DNA from: Ancylobacter sp. SL191
Lineage (GTDB): Bacteria > Pseudomonadota > Alphaproteobacteria > Rhizobiales > Xanthobacteraceae
DNA: 64,000 bases
Assembly: GCF_026625645.1 (NCBI RefSeq)
Contig: NZ_CP113056.1
Coordinates: 2,889,001 to 2,953,000, forward strand
Direction of reading: 5' to 3'
The position numbers and the translations under genes are program-made. A model generated the notes under the pieces. It was not told the origin of the DNA, searched no databases, and saw only the letters and a program-made list of their open reading frames with translations. Positions 31,530 to 41,577 of the stretch are shown here, in pieces (position 1 is the stretch's first letter; every line of letters starts with the position of its first letter).

Positions 31530-32308
31530 TCAGTGCTTCCCGCCTTCGAGATAGGCCGCCCGCACTTCCGGGCGCTCCAGCAGTTCCCGGCCGGGGCCGG
31601 ACATGGTGACGAGGCCGTTCACCAGCACATAGCCGCGATGGGCGAGCTTCAGCGCGTGGAAGGCGTTCTGCTCGACCAGGAACACGGTGAGTCCCTCGGT
31701 GCGGTTCAGTTCGCGGATCGCGTCGAAGATCTGCTTGACGATCAGCGGCGCGAGGCCGAGCGAGGGCTCGTCGAGCATCAACAGGCGCGGGCGGCTCATC
31801 AGGGCGCGGCCGATGGCAAGCATCTGCTGCTCGCCGCCCGACAGCGTGCCGCCGCGCTGGCTGATGCGCTCCTTGAGGCGCGGGAACAGCACGAAGACCT
31901 TCTCGAGATCCTGCTCGAAATGGGCGAAGCCGTCGACCGAAGCGCCCATCTGCAGGTTTTCAAACACGGTCATGCGCGGAAAGATACGCCGGCCTTCCGG
32001 CGACTGGGCGATCTTCAGCTGCGCGATCTCGTGGGTCGGCATCTTGGTGATGTCGCGACCCTCATAGACGATCTGGCCCTCACGGGCGCGCGGCTGGCCG
32101 AAGATGGTCATCATCAGCGTCGACTTGCCGGCGCCGTTGGAGCCGATAAGAGTGACGATCTCGCCCTTGTGGACGTCAACATCGACGCCTTTCAGCGCCA
32201 TGATGTTCCCGTAGAAGGTCTTCACGCCGCGCACGGCCAGCATGGGTTCGGCGTCGCTCGGGGCGAGCGGCGCGCCGGCGCTGTGGGGCACGGTGGTCAC
32301 TGTGTCGC

Positions 32309-32312
<4 letters not shown>
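31530..32312 (-). CDS. livF: Branched-chain amino acid ABC transporter ATP-binding protein LivF
   Basis: A 260-residue ATPase. Walker A is GSNGAGKST, the signature is LSGGEQQMLAIGRAL and Walker B is LLMLDEPSLGLAP, which together with VFLVEQNA are LivF hallmarks. The N-terminal 25 residues are a non-conserved Ser/Pro-rich tail. It overlaps livG by 4 bp. It powers uptake together with LivG beneath the LivH-LivM channel. Confidence 0.95.
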
Positions 32313-33273
<961 letters not shown>

Positions 33274-33274
<1 letters not shown>

Positions 33275-34707
33275 CAGCCGTGCCCCTCCTTGACGAGATC
33301 GCCGGACACCGCCTTGCGCTCCTTCAGGAAGATGGTGGGATCGCGGGTGGAGACGAGACCGCGGGGCTTCCAGACCATGATCGCGACCATGGCGAAGCCG
33401 AACAGCAGCATGCGGTAGAGGCTCGGGTCGAACTCATTGCCGAAGATCTGGGTCAGGAAGCCGAGATTGCGCAGCATTTCCATGCCGCCCATCATCACCG
33501 CTGCCGCCACCGCGACGCCGATCTGCGAGCCCATGCCGCCGAGCACCACGATGGCGAGGATCATCGCCGAAATGTCGAAGGTGAAGCTTTCCGGGGAGAC
33601 GAAGCCGGCACGCACCGCGAAGAAGCAGCCGGCAAAGCCGCCAAACATGGCGCCGGTGGCGAAGGCTGAGAGCTTCACATTGGTGGTGTTGATGCCGAGC
33701 GAGCGGCAGGCGATCTCATCCTCGCGCAGCGCTTCCCACGCCCGCCCGACCGGCAGCTTGCGCAGCCGCACCGTGACGAAGGCGGTGAGCAGAGCAAGCG
33801 CCAGAATGACGAAATAGAGGAAGATGATGCGGTGCATCGGGTCGAATGTGAGCCCGAAGCGCGCCGCAAAGCCCTCTTCGCTGGCATTGAACGGAATGCC
33901 GAAGAAGGTGGCGCGCGGGATCGAGGCGATACCCGCGCCGCCGCCGGTGAAGTCCACCCAGTTGATGAGCACGAGGCGGATGATCTCGCCGAAGGCCAGC
34001 GTCACGATGGCGAGGTAGTCGCCGCGCAGGCGCAGTACCGGAAAACCGAGGATCATGCCCCAGACGCCGGCGAAAATGCCGGCCATGGGCAGGCAGATCC
34101 AGAAGGCCCAGCTCGCCCAGAAGGTTTCGCCGAACAGGCCCGCGAAGAAGTCATTGATCGGCGCCGAGGTCGCCAGCAGCGCGTAGGTATAGGCACCCAC
34201 CGCGTAAAAGGCGACGTAACCGAGATCGAGCAGGCCGGCGAGGCCGACGACGATATTCAGGCCCCAGCCCAGCATCACATAGGTGAGGATGAGGATGCCG
34301 AGGTCGATGAGGTAGCGGCTCTCGCTCAGGCCGCCCATTGAGGCGGCGGCGATGAACGGGAAGAAAATCGCCAGCCCGAGCAGCGCGGGCTTCACCGCCG
34401 GGCCGACGGTCGTGCCCATGCGGTCGAACACGGTCGGGCCGGTCTTGGTCCGGGGCGGGCGGTTGGGCGACCAGATCGTCAGGTTGAGGATCAGGCGGCC
34501 GACGAAGATGATGCCCACCATGACGGCCAGCGTCATCGGCCGGTAGGCGAGGCCGAGCGCCCCGTCGATGATGATCGTCTGGAAGCCGATCAGGGGACCG
34601 AAGAGGCCAGTGGCGATAAGGCCAGTGATGAAGGCATCCTTGAGGGCGTGAGCCATCACGGAGGTCTGCGCCGGGGCGGGCGCGGTGTCGGCAAGCTGGA
34701 CTGCCAT
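33274..34707 (-). CDS. livM: Branched-chain amino acid ABC transporter permease LivM
   Basis: A 477-residue multi-spanning permease, with about eight to ten membrane segments. LivM-type blocks are [36 protein letters not shown] (block [18 protein letters not shown]), [18 protein letters not shown] and [20 protein letters not shown], the last contacting the ATPases. An extended N-terminus carries extra hydrophobic segments. It lies 11 bp after livH and overlaps livG by 1 bp. Confidence 0.95.
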
Positions 34708-34718
34708 GGCGGCCTACC

Positions 34719-35636
34719 TCAGACCTTCTCGACTTCCGGACGGCCGAGCAGGCCCTGCGGCATGAAGATGAGGGTGATGGCAAGGATCGAGAAGGCGGCG
34801 ACGTCCTTGTACTCGATGGAGAAATAGGCCGACCAGAACACCTCGATCAGGCCGATCAGCAGCCCGCCAAGGACGGCCCCCGGCAGCGAGCCGATGCCGC
34901 CCAGAACCGCGGCGGTGAACGCCTTGACGCCCGGCACGAAGCCGTCGGCGAAATGCGCGACGCCGTAATACATCATGTACATGACGCCCGCGACGGCGGC
35001 GAGCGCGGCGCCGATGACGAAGGTCAGCGAGATGGTGTGGTCGACATTGATGCCGAGCAGCGCCGCCATCTTGCGGTCCTGCTCCACGGCGCGCTGGGCG
35101 CGGCCGAGCGAGGTCTTCTGCACGAGATACCAGAAGCCCATCAGCAGCAGCGCAGTCACCGCCATGATGATGACCTGCTTCCACGCCAGCGTGACCTGGT
35201 AGTTGCCGGAGTCCATCAGCACGATCACGTCGGTCACCATCGGCGGCACCGGCTTGTTGCGCGGGCCCTGGGAGACCTGGACGAAATTGGCGAGGAAGAT
35301 CGACATGCCGATGGCCGAGATCATCGGCGCGAGGCGGAACGAGCCGCGCAAGGGCCGGTAGGCCACGCGCTCGATCGCCCAGTTGGTCAGTGATGTGAAG
35401 AACATCGCCACCACCAGCACGATGGCCAGCGCCAGGAAGATCGAGGTGATGCCCAGCACCGTGGTGAGCAGCAGGAAGCAGACCAGGGCGATGAAGGTGG
35501 ACACCATGAACACGTCGCCATGGGCGAAGTTCACCATGCCGATGATGCCAAAGACCATCGTGTAGCCAATGGCGATGAGCCCATAGATCGAGCCCAGCGT
35601 CAGCCCGTTGATGAGCTGCTGAATGAAGACTTCCAT
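34719..35636 (-). CDS. livH: Branched-chain amino acid ABC transporter permease LivH
   Basis: A 305-residue inner-membrane permease, first gene of the minus-strand liv operon. Blocks are INGLTLGSIYGLIAIGYTMVFGIIGMVNFAHGD (block GSIYGLIAIGYTMVFGI), ERVAYRPLRGS and the ATPase-contact region GRAQRAVEQDRKMAALLGIN. The promoter region upstream is unusually A/T-rich and holds repeated motifs (see separate entries). Confidence 0.95.
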   Translation of the reverse strand: MEVFIQQLINGLTLGSIYGLIAIGYTMVFGIIGMVNFAHGDVFMVSTFIALVCFLLLTTVLGITSIFLALAIVLVVAMFFTSLTNWAIERVAYRPLRGSFRLAPMISAIGMSIFLANFVQVSQGPRNKPVPPMVTDVIVLMDSGNYQVTLAWKQVIIMAVTALLLMGFWYLVQKTSLGRAQRAVEQDRKMAALLGINVDHTISLTFVIGAALAAVAGVMYMMYYGVAHFADGFVPGVKAFTAAVLGGIGSLPGAVLGGLLIGLIEVFWSAYFSIEYKDVAAFSILAITLIFMPQGLLGRPEVEKV

Positions 35637-35706
35637 TTTGTTTTCCGGCTCCCCTCAGCCGATGGCGAAAGCCGCACGCATCCGGTGTGCATAATTTATA
35701 ATCTTG

Positions 35707-35723
35707 CCCGCAACGTATGCGGG
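35707..35723. promoter_or_regulatory. Interrupted dyad upstream of livH
   Basis: CCCGCA-ACGTA-TGCGGG, a perfect 6-bp inverted repeat with 5-bp spacer, 71 bp upstream of the livH start and just upstream of a TATAAA-like -10 on the minus strand. Candidate operator; no factor can be named. Confidence 0.35.
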
Positions 35724-35760
35724 TCTTCACTCTTAGCGCGCGTCGCTCTCAGATACAATT

Positions 35761-35791
35761 CGATCGAAAGACGAAATGCAATCGATCGAAA
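35761..35791. promoter_or_regulatory. Direct CGATCGAAA boxes, 22 bp apart
   Basis: CGATCGAAA occurs at 35761-35769 and again at 35783-35791. The start-to-start distance of 22 bp is about two helical turns, placing both on the same DNA face. It lies between the divergent livH and flavin reductase genes and could be a regulator site for either. Confidence 0.35.
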
Positions 35792-35962
35792 CGCGTGATG
35801 TAACGGTGCCTTGACACCATTTTTACCGATTTTCCTTGCGTTTCAAGGTTTTGTCGTAATTGCAACAAAGCCCCTCCTTTCGTCGGGGTCTTCATTTTTC
35901 GGTCATGTTTACGTCCCATCCGCGCCCTTGGACGTGGCTTCCGCCCGTAGCCATGGCGTCTT

Positions 35963-36520
35963 ATGCACAACTTGGCGGCGATGGCCGCACTGGAGAGCCC
36001 TGTGGACGACACCAGCCGGTCTACGCCCACGGACGGTCACGCCGTCGATGCGGGCCTGTTTCGTGAGGCGATGAGCCGGCTGGCGGCGGCCGTCCATGTC
36101 GTCACCACGCGGGGGCCGGAGGGGCGGGCCGGCTTCACCGCCACGGCGGTCGCCTCTATCTCCGACACCCCGCCGACGCTGCTGGTCTGCCTCAACCGGC
36201 GTAGCCTGTCGGCCCCGGCCTTTCACCATGCCGGGCGTTTCGCGGTGAACATGCTGACCGGCGCGCAGGAGACGGTGGCGCAGAGTTTTGGCGGGCGGGG
36301 CGGGCTTTCGGGTGAGCAGCGCTTTGGCGTCGGGCACTGGCAGGAGGGCGCGCTCGGGCTTCCCTGCCTGGTCGGCGCGCTCGCCGTCTTCGAGTGTCGG
36401 CTGGTCGAGGCGCGCACCGTGGCGACGCATGACGTGCTTGTCGGCCGTGTCGAGCATGTCACGCTCGGCCCGGCGCGGGAGAGCCTCGTTTATCTCGGGC
36501 GCGAATTCCGCCGACTCTGA
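35963..36520 (+). CDS. Flavin reductase-like (HpaC/NtaB) protein
   Basis: A protein of about 185 residues of the flavin-reductase-like FMN-binding family: FREAMSRLAAAVHVVTTRGPEGRAGFTATAVASIS (blocks AVHVVTTRGPEG and GFTATAVASIS), PPTLLVCLNRRS, FAVNMLTGAQ and FRRL at the end. These supply reduced flavin to two-component monooxygenases or act as stand-alone reductases. No monooxygenase partner lies nearby. The start is uncertain: ATG 35963, ATG 35981 or GTG 36002, the last having GGAGAG 4-5 bp upstream. Confidence 0.85.
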   Translation: MHNLAAMAALESPVDDTSRSTPTDGHAVDAGLFREAMSRLAAAVHVVTTRGPEGRAGFTATAVASISDTPPTLLVCLNRRSLSAPAFHHAGRFAVNMLTGAQETVAQSFGGRGGLSGEQRFGVGHWQEGALGLPCLVGALAVFECRLVEARTVATHDVLVGRVEHVTLGPARESLVYLGREFRRL

Positions 36521-36523
36521 GGA

Positions 36524-37711
36524 TCAGGCGGTCTGGCCGGCGACCCAGCCGGAGGCCCAGGCCCACTGGAAGTTGTAGCCGCCGAGCCAGCCGGTAACGT
36601 CCACCACCTCGCCGATGAAATAAAGGCCCGGCACGTTGCGCGCCTCGAGCGTGCGGGAATCGAGGTCGGCCGTGTCGACGCCGCCAAGCGTCACCTCGGC
36701 TGTGCGGTAGCCCTCCGATCCCGTCGGCTTGAAGCGCCAGCCATTCACGGCGGTGTCGATCCGGCGCAGCACCTTGTCGGAGAGGTCGGCGAGGTTGCCC
36801 GTGCCCGCCTCGCGCTCGGCAATGGTCTGAGCGAGCCGTTTCGGCAGGATCTCGGCGAGGGCTGTCGCGGGCGCCTGCCGACCGTTCACGCTCCGCGCTT
36901 GCCGCAGCCGGGCGAAGACATCGGTGCGGGGTGCGAGCGCCAGTTCGATCTCCTCGCTCTCGCGCCAATAGGACGAGATCTGCAGGATGGCTGGACCTGA
37001 TAGCCCGCGATGGGTGAACAGCACGGCTTCGTCGAACGCCGTCTTGCCGTGCCGGGCGCGCCCCTCTACGGCCACGCCCGAGAGGGGGGCGATGGTTTCC
37101 AGCAGGCCCGGGTCGAGGGTGAGCGGCACCAACCCCGGCCGCGTCGGCACAAGGCGCAGGCCGAACTGCGTGGCGATCTCATAGCCGAAGCCGGTGGCAC
37201 CCATCTTCGGGATCGACTTGCCGCCCGAGGCGATGACCAGCGAGCGGCAGGCGAGCGGCCCCTCGCTGGTCGCGAGGCTGTAGCCGTCGCCGTCGCGCGC
37301 CACCGCGCTGACCGTGGTCGAGAGCCGCAGCGCCGCCCCGGACTCGCGCAGCCCGTCGGTGAGCATGTCGACGATCTGCCGCGCCGAGCCGTCGCAGAAC
37401 AATTGGCCGAGCGTCTTCTCGTGCCAGGCGATGCCGTGCCGGTCCACCAGCCGGATGAAGTCCTCCGGCGTGTAGCGTTTCAGCGCCGAAATGGCGAAGG
37501 AAGGGTTGGCCGAGAGGTAGTTCTTCGGCGTGGCGCCGCGATTGGTGAAGTTGCAGCGCCCGCCGCCGGAAATGCGGATCTTCTCGCCCGGCGCGCGGGC
37601 ATGGTCGATCACCACGACGCGGCGCCCGCGCTTGGCCACCTCCCAGGCGCACATCATCCCCGCCGCGCCGGCGCCGATGACCGCGACATCCACGCGCTCC
37701 GGCCGGCTCAT
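36524..37711 (-). CDS. BaiN/HI0933-family NAD(P)/FAD-dependent oxidoreductase
   Basis: A 395-residue flavoprotein. The N-terminal dinucleotide fold is VAVIGAGAAGMMCAWEVAKRG; ISGGGRCNFTN and the SGGKSIPKMGATGFGYEIA block are family hallmarks, with a C-terminal FAD-contact GEVVDVTGWLGGYNFQWAWASG (block GWLGGYNFQWA). The physiological reaction of most members is unknown; BaiN reduces bile-acid intermediates in gut bacteria, and that should not be carried over here. Its ATG overlaps the stop of the aminomutase-like gene by 4 bp. Confidence 0.9.
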   Translation of the reverse strand: MSRPERVDVAVIGAGAAGMMCAWEVAKRGRRVVVIDHARAPGEKIRISGGGRCNFTNRGATPKNYLSANPSFAISALKRYTPEDFIRLVDRHGIAWHEKTLGQLFCDGSARQIVDMLTDGLRESGAALRLSTTVSAVARDGDGYSLATSEGPLACRSLVIASGGKSIPKMGATGFGYEIATQFGLRLVPTRPGLVPLTLDPGLLETIAPLSGVAVEGRARHGKTAFDEAVLFTHRGLSGPAILQISSYWRESEEIELALAPRTDVFARLRQARSVNGRQAPATALAEILPKRLAQTIAEREAGTGNLADLSDKVLRRIDTAVNGWRFKPTGSEGYRTAEVTLGGVDTADLDSRTLEARNVPGLYFIGEVVDVTGWLGGYNFQWAWASGWVAGQTA

Positions 37712-38805
37712 CGCGGGGCCTCCCCGTCCGCCGCCTCATAGGCATGGACGCCGCCGCAATAATCGGTGACGCGCCAGCCCTCCGGCGTCGGCTCGAGATA
37801 GTCCGGCCCAATCGGCACCTTGCCGTAGCCGCCGGGTATGTCGAGCACATAGGTGGGCAGGGCGAGACCGGAGAGCCGTCCGCGCAGGGCGCGCATCAGT
37901 TCCTGCCCGCGCGCGATCGGCAGGCGGAAATGCGCGGTGCCCGGCGCGAGATCGGGATGGTGCAGGTAATAGGGCTTCACCCGACATTCGACGAGGGCGC
38001 GAAACAGCGCGGCGAGCGTGTCCGCGTCGTCATTCACGTCCCGGAGCAGCACGGACTGGCTGACTAGCGCGATGCCGGCATCGGCGAGGCGGGCGATGGC
38101 AGCGCGGGCCGGGGCCCCGAGTTCGCGCGCATGGTTGGCGTGAACGGCGACATAGGTCGCGAGGCCGGGATGGCGCAGCGCCTCAACCAGCGTCCCCGTC
38201 ACGCGCTCGGGTGCCGCGACCGGCACGCGGGTGTGGAAGCGCACGATCTTCACATGGTCGATTGCGGCGAGCCGCGCCATCAGATCAGCAAGGCGACGCG
38301 GCGCGGCGACCAGCGGGTCGCCACCGGTGAGCACGACCTCCCAGATATCCGGACGGCCGGCGATGTAGGTGAGGGCGGTCTCCAGTGCGTCTTCGGACAG
38401 GCTGGTTTCGGCGCCCGGTCCGACCATTTCTCGGCGGAAGCAGAAGCGGCAATAGACCGCGCAGACGCCGACAAGCTTCAGCAGCACACGGTCGGGATAG
38501 CGGTGGACGATACCCGGCACCGGGCTATGCGCCTCATCGCCGATCGGATCGGTCAGTTCCTCGGCCCTCGTGTCCAGTTCGCGTGCGTCGGGCACGAATT
38601 GGCGGGCAACAGGGTCCGCGGGGTCGTCGCGGTCGATCCGGGCGATCAAGGCCGGCGTCACTGCCACGGCATAGCGCGCGGCGAGGGCGTCGAGGCCGTG
38701 ATCGGCCGGGAGCAGGCCCGCAGCGGCGAGGTCGGCCGGCCGGCGCAGCGTGCGCGGCATGGCGGCCACAGATGCCGTAGCGGCAGGAGGGGAGGAAGCG
38801 CTCAT
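37708..38805 (-). CDS. Lysine-2,3-aminomutase-like radical SAM protein
   Basis: A protein of about 365 residues with the radical SAM cluster CAVYCRFC (Cys115, 119, 122 from the chosen start), the KAM-type LTGGDPL, RFHTRVPVAAPERV and a C-terminal PLP-lysine region DIPGGYGKVP. The length is that of the short KamA/EpmB branch rather than classical clostridial KAM. EpmB-type members isomerise lysine for elongation factor P modification; no epmA or efp is adjacent, so the substrate is open. The start at 38805 is tentative (38760 is possible). Confidence 0.87.
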   Translation of the reverse strand: MSASSPPAATASVAAMPRTLRRPADLAAAGLLPADHGLDALAARYAVAVTPALIARIDRDDPADPVARQFVPDARELDTRAEELTDPIGDEAHSPVPGIVHRYPDRVLLKLVGVCAVYCRFCFRREMVGPGAETSLSEDALETALTYIAGRPDIWEVVLTGGDPLVAAPRRLADLMARLAAIDHVKIVRFHTRVPVAAPERVTGTLVEALRHPGLATYVAVHANHARELGAPARAAIARLADAGIALVSQSVLLRDVNDDADTLAALFRALVECRVKPYYLHHPDLAPGTAHFRLPIARGQELMRALRGRLSGLALPTYVLDIPGGYGKVPIGPDYLEPTPEGWRVTDYCGGVHAYEAADGEAPR

Positions 38806-38891
38806 GCGCGGCTTTGTGATCGTTTCCAGCTTTATCGGCAAGCGCGCCCATGCTGCACTGCGTCCGCAATCGTCGCGAAAGGCGAGGGATC

Positions 38892-39215
38892 ATGTTCGCG
38901 CGTGAGGAAGATGTTCTGGAGGCCGCCGCTCGCTGGCGCCGGGAAGGCCATGGCGTGGCACTCGCCACGGTTGTGCAGACCTGGGGCTCGGCGCCGCGCC
39001 CGGTCGGCAGCCATCTGGTGATCGATGAGGGCGGACGTTTTCTCGGCTCGGTCTCAGGCGGCTGTGTCGAGGGGGCGGTGGTCGCGGAAGCGGCCGAGGT
39101 GATCGAGGATGGCCGCCCGCGCCTGCTGGAGTTCGGCGTCGCCGACGAGACGGCCTGGCAGGTTGGGCTCTCCTGCGGCGGGCGGATCAGCGTCTATGTC
39201 GAGAAGGTCGCCTGA
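38892..39215 (+). CDS. XdhC/CoxI N-terminal-domain protein
   Basis: A 107-residue stand-alone XdhC_CoxI domain: ATVVQTWGSAPRPVGSHLVIDEGG (block TWGSAPRPVGSHLVI), GSVSGGCVEGAVV with the conserved Cys, and GLSCGGRISVYVE. XdhC-family proteins bind molybdenum cofactor, help sulfurate it and insert it into xanthine dehydrogenase/CO dehydrogenase-type enzymes. The next gene encodes the complementary C-terminal half and begins at the shared TGATG, so the activity is probably split over two coupled polypeptides. Confidence 0.88.
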   Translation: MFAREEDVLEAAARWRREGHGVALATVVQTWGSAPRPVGSHLVIDEGGRFLGSVSGGCVEGAVVAEAAEVIEDGRPRLLEFGVADETAWQVGLSCGGRISVYVEKVA

Positions 39216-39916
39216 TGGATCTCGCCCTTCTGGAAATGCTCAATGCCGAGCGCACAGCGCGCCGGGCGACGGTGCTCGTCACCGAACTCGGTTCCGGGCG
39301 CCAGCGTCTCGTTCGGCCGGCCGAGGTGGACGGGGATCCGCTGGCGGAGGCTCTCGGTGAGGCGTTTCGCACCGGCAAGAGCGCGCTGATAGAGTCCGGC
39401 AATGAGCGGGTGTTCCTCACCGCGCAGGTGCCCTCGCCGCGGCTTATTATCACCGGTGCGGTGCATATCTCGCAGGCCCTCGCCCCCATGGCGGCGATGG
39501 CGGACTTCAGCGTCACCATCATCGACCCGCGCACCGCCTTTGCGACGGAAGACCGCTTCCCCGGTGTCGACATCCGCGCCGAATGGCCGGATGTGGCGCT
39601 CCCCGAGCTGGGGCTCGACCCCTTCACCGCGCTGGTGGCGCTGACCCATGATCCGAAGATCGACGATCCGGCACTCGCGGCGGGGCTCAACGCGGGTTGC
39701 TTCTATGTTGGCGCGCTCGGCTCGCGGAAGACCCATGCGGCGCGGCTGGAACGGCTCGCCGAACGCGGCGTCGCGCGCGAGCAGCTTGCCCGCATCCATG
39801 CGCCCATCGGTCTCGATATCGGCTCGGTGAGCCCGGCGGAGATCGCGGTCTCCATTCTCGGTGAGATCATCGCCGATCTGCGTCGCAAGCCGCTGCGCCG
39901 GGAGAGGGCGGCGTGA
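39215..39916 (+). CDS. XdhC family protein (C-terminal Rossmann domain)
   Basis: A 233-residue protein. The C-terminal two-thirds is the XdhC Rossmann domain: IITGAVHISQALAPMAAMADFSVTIIDPR (blocks ITGAVHISQAL and VTIIDPR), ALTHDPKIDDPAL, YVGALGSRKTHAARLERL and IGLDIGSVSPAEIAVSILGEI. The first 80 residues resemble a partial CoxI-like region. The ATG overlaps the previous stop by 1 bp, and its own stop overlaps the next GTG as GTGA, giving a tightly coupled three-gene operon for molybdenum-cofactor handling. Confidence 0.88.
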   Translation: MDLALLEMLNAERTARRATVLVTELGSGRQRLVRPAEVDGDPLAEALGEAFRTGKSALIESGNERVFLTAQVPSPRLIITGAVHISQALAPMAAMADFSVTIIDPRTAFATEDRFPGVDIRAEWPDVALPELGLDPFTALVALTHDPKIDDPALAAGLNAGCFYVGALGSRKTHAARLERLAERGVAREQLARIHAPIGLDIGSVSPAEIAVSILGEIIADLRRKPLRRERAA

Positions 39917-41574
39917 GGTTCGCCCGCCTGCCGCTCGCCGAGGCGGAGGGCGCCATCAATGTCCACGCGCTGCGCGTACCCGGCGCGGAGTTGCGCAAGG
40001 GTGCGCGGATCGATGCGGCCGCGCTCGCCGCCCTGGCGCAGGCCGGCATTGCCGAGATCGTCGCGGTCCGGCTGGAGCCCGGCGATGTCAGCGAGGATGA
40101 TGCCGCGGCTGAGATCGCCGCGGCGGTGAGCGGCGACTATGCCACTGTCGACGCCGCGTTCACCGGCCGCGCCAATATCCGTGCGGCGCAAGCGGGCGTT
40201 CTGGTTGTCGACCGTGCGGGGATCGACGCGCTCAACCGCATTGACGAGGCGGTGACGCTGGCGACGCTGCCGGCCTTCGCTGCTGTCGAGGCCGGGCAGA
40301 TGATCGGCACGGTGAAGATCATCCCCTTCGCGGTGTCCGCTAACGCCATGGCGGCGGCGCGGGCGGTGTGCGGCCGGCTGATCGAGGTCGCGCCCCATCG
40401 GCTGCGGCGCGTTGCGGTGATTTCCACTGTGCTGCCGGGCCTGCCGGAGAAGGTGATCGCCAAGACGTTGCGCGTGACCGGCGCGCGGCTGGCGGCGATG
40501 GGGGCCGGTATCGCCTTTGAGCGCCGCGTGCCGCATGACGAGGCGGCGCTGGCAGCGGCCATCACCGAGGTGCGGCAGGCGGGTGCGGAGCTCATCATCG
40601 TGTTCGGCGCCTCGGCGATCGCCGATCGGCGCGACGCGATCCCGGCCGCCATCGAGGCGGCGGGCGGCCTGGTTGAGCATTTCGGCATGCCGGTGGATCC
40701 CGGCAATCTCCTGCTGGTCGCCCGGCTTGGCTCCGTGCCGGTGCTCGGCGCGCCCGGTTGCGCGCGGAGCCCGAAGGAGAACGGCTTCGACTGGGTGCTG
40801 CGGCGCCTGGTGGCGGGGCTGCCGGTCACGCGGGACGACATTACCGGCATGGGCGTGGGGGGCTTGCTGATGGAAATTCCCTCGCGGCCGCAGCCGCGCG
40901 AGAGCGTGGCGTCGACCGGCCTCGCCGGCGCAATCGTGTTGGCGGCAGGGCGCGGCACGCGGATGCCGCATGCCCACAAGCTCACCGCCGATCTCGGCGG
41001 TGCGCCTTTGCTGCGGCGTGCGGTGCAGGCGGCGCTTGCGTCGCGCGCCCGGCCGGTGATCGTCGTGACCGGCCATGAGGCTGAGAAAGTGCGCGCGGCG
41101 CTGGCGGGGCTCGATGTCTCCTTCGTTCATAACTTGGCCTATGCCGAGGGTCTATCTACCTCGCTGCGGGCCGGCATTGGCGCCCTGCCGCCGGAGGTGG
41201 ATCGTGCCGTGGTGCTGCTCGGCGACATGCCGAAGGTCGAGGCCGGGCTGGTGGACCGGCTCGCGGGTGCGATCAATCTCGCCGAGGGGCGGCTGGTCGC
41301 CGTGCCGGTCAGCGAGGGTCGGCGCGGCAATCCCGTCGCCTGGTCGCGGGCGCTGTTCGCCGACCTCATGGCGCTAACGGGCGATGTCGGGGCGCGCCAT
41401 CTCATCGCTGCCAATGCCGAGGCGGTGGTCGAGGTGACGGTGGAGGGCGAGGGCGCCTTTCTCGATATCGACACCCGCGAGGAACTGGAAGCACTGGCGA
41501 TCCATGAGATCGCGACCAACGCCGATGTCGATGCCGCCGCGGCCCTTGAGGGCATGAAGGCGGAGGATGCCTGA
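39913..41574 (+). CDS. Molybdopterin-binding domain fused to MocA-type nucleotidyltransferase
   Basis: A 553-residue two-domain protein. Residues 1-330 are a MoCF/MoeA-like molybdopterin-binding region (GQMIGTVKIIPFAV, IIVFGASAIADRRDAIP, PVLGAPGCARSPKENGFDWVL in blocks). Residues about 335-530 are a MocA/MobA-like transferase (IVLAAGRGTRMPHAHKL, VVLLGDMPKVE, GRRGNPVAWSR, FLDIDTREELEAL). MocA makes molybdopterin cytosine dinucleotide, the cofactor form used by xanthine-dehydrogenase-family enzymes, which fits the xdhC genes upstream. The start is GTG 39913 overlapping the previous stop. No molybdoenzyme gene is in the window. Confidence 0.88.
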   Translation: MRFARLPLAEAEGAINVHALRVPGAELRKGARIDAAALAALAQAGIAEIVAVRLEPGDVSEDDAAAEIAAAVSGDYATVDAAFTGRANIRAAQAGVLVVDRAGIDALNRIDEAVTLATLPAFAAVEAGQMIGTVKIIPFAVSANAMAAARAVCGRLIEVAPHRLRRVAVISTVLPGLPEKVIAKTLRVTGARLAAMGAGIAFERRVPHDEAALAAAITEVRQAGAELIIVFGASAIADRRDAIPAAIEAAGGLVEHFGMPVDPGNLLLVARLGSVPVLGAPGCARSPKENGFDWVLRRLVAGLPVTRDDITGMGVGGLLMEIPSRPQPRESVASTGLAGAIVLAAGRGTRMPHAHKLTADLGGAPLLRRAVQAALASRARPVIVVTGHEAEKVRAALAGLDVSFVHNLAYAEGLSTSLRAGIGALPPEVDRAVVLLGDMPKVEAGLVDRLAGAINLAEGRLVAVPVSEGRRGNPVAWSRALFADLMALTGDVGARHLIAANAEAVVEVTVEGEGAFLDIDTREELEALAIHEIATNADVDAAAALEGMKAEDA

Positions 41575-41577
41575 TCC

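Larger units (their letters stand above)
35637..35962. other. Divergent regulatory region, livH / flavin reductase
   Basis: About 325 bp, clearly richer in A/T than the surrounding genome, as expected for a regulated promoter region. It contains an interrupted dyad (35707-35723) and a pair of CGATCGAAA boxes (35761-35791). A TATAAA near 35694-35699 on the minus strand could be a -10 for livH. No gene is supported. Confidence 0.5.

Noticed and set aside
38892..39916. Frameshifted single xdhC pseudogene
   Set aside because: Both halves are complete domains with their own starts and a coupled TGATG junction, so a genuine two-gene arrangement is more likely.
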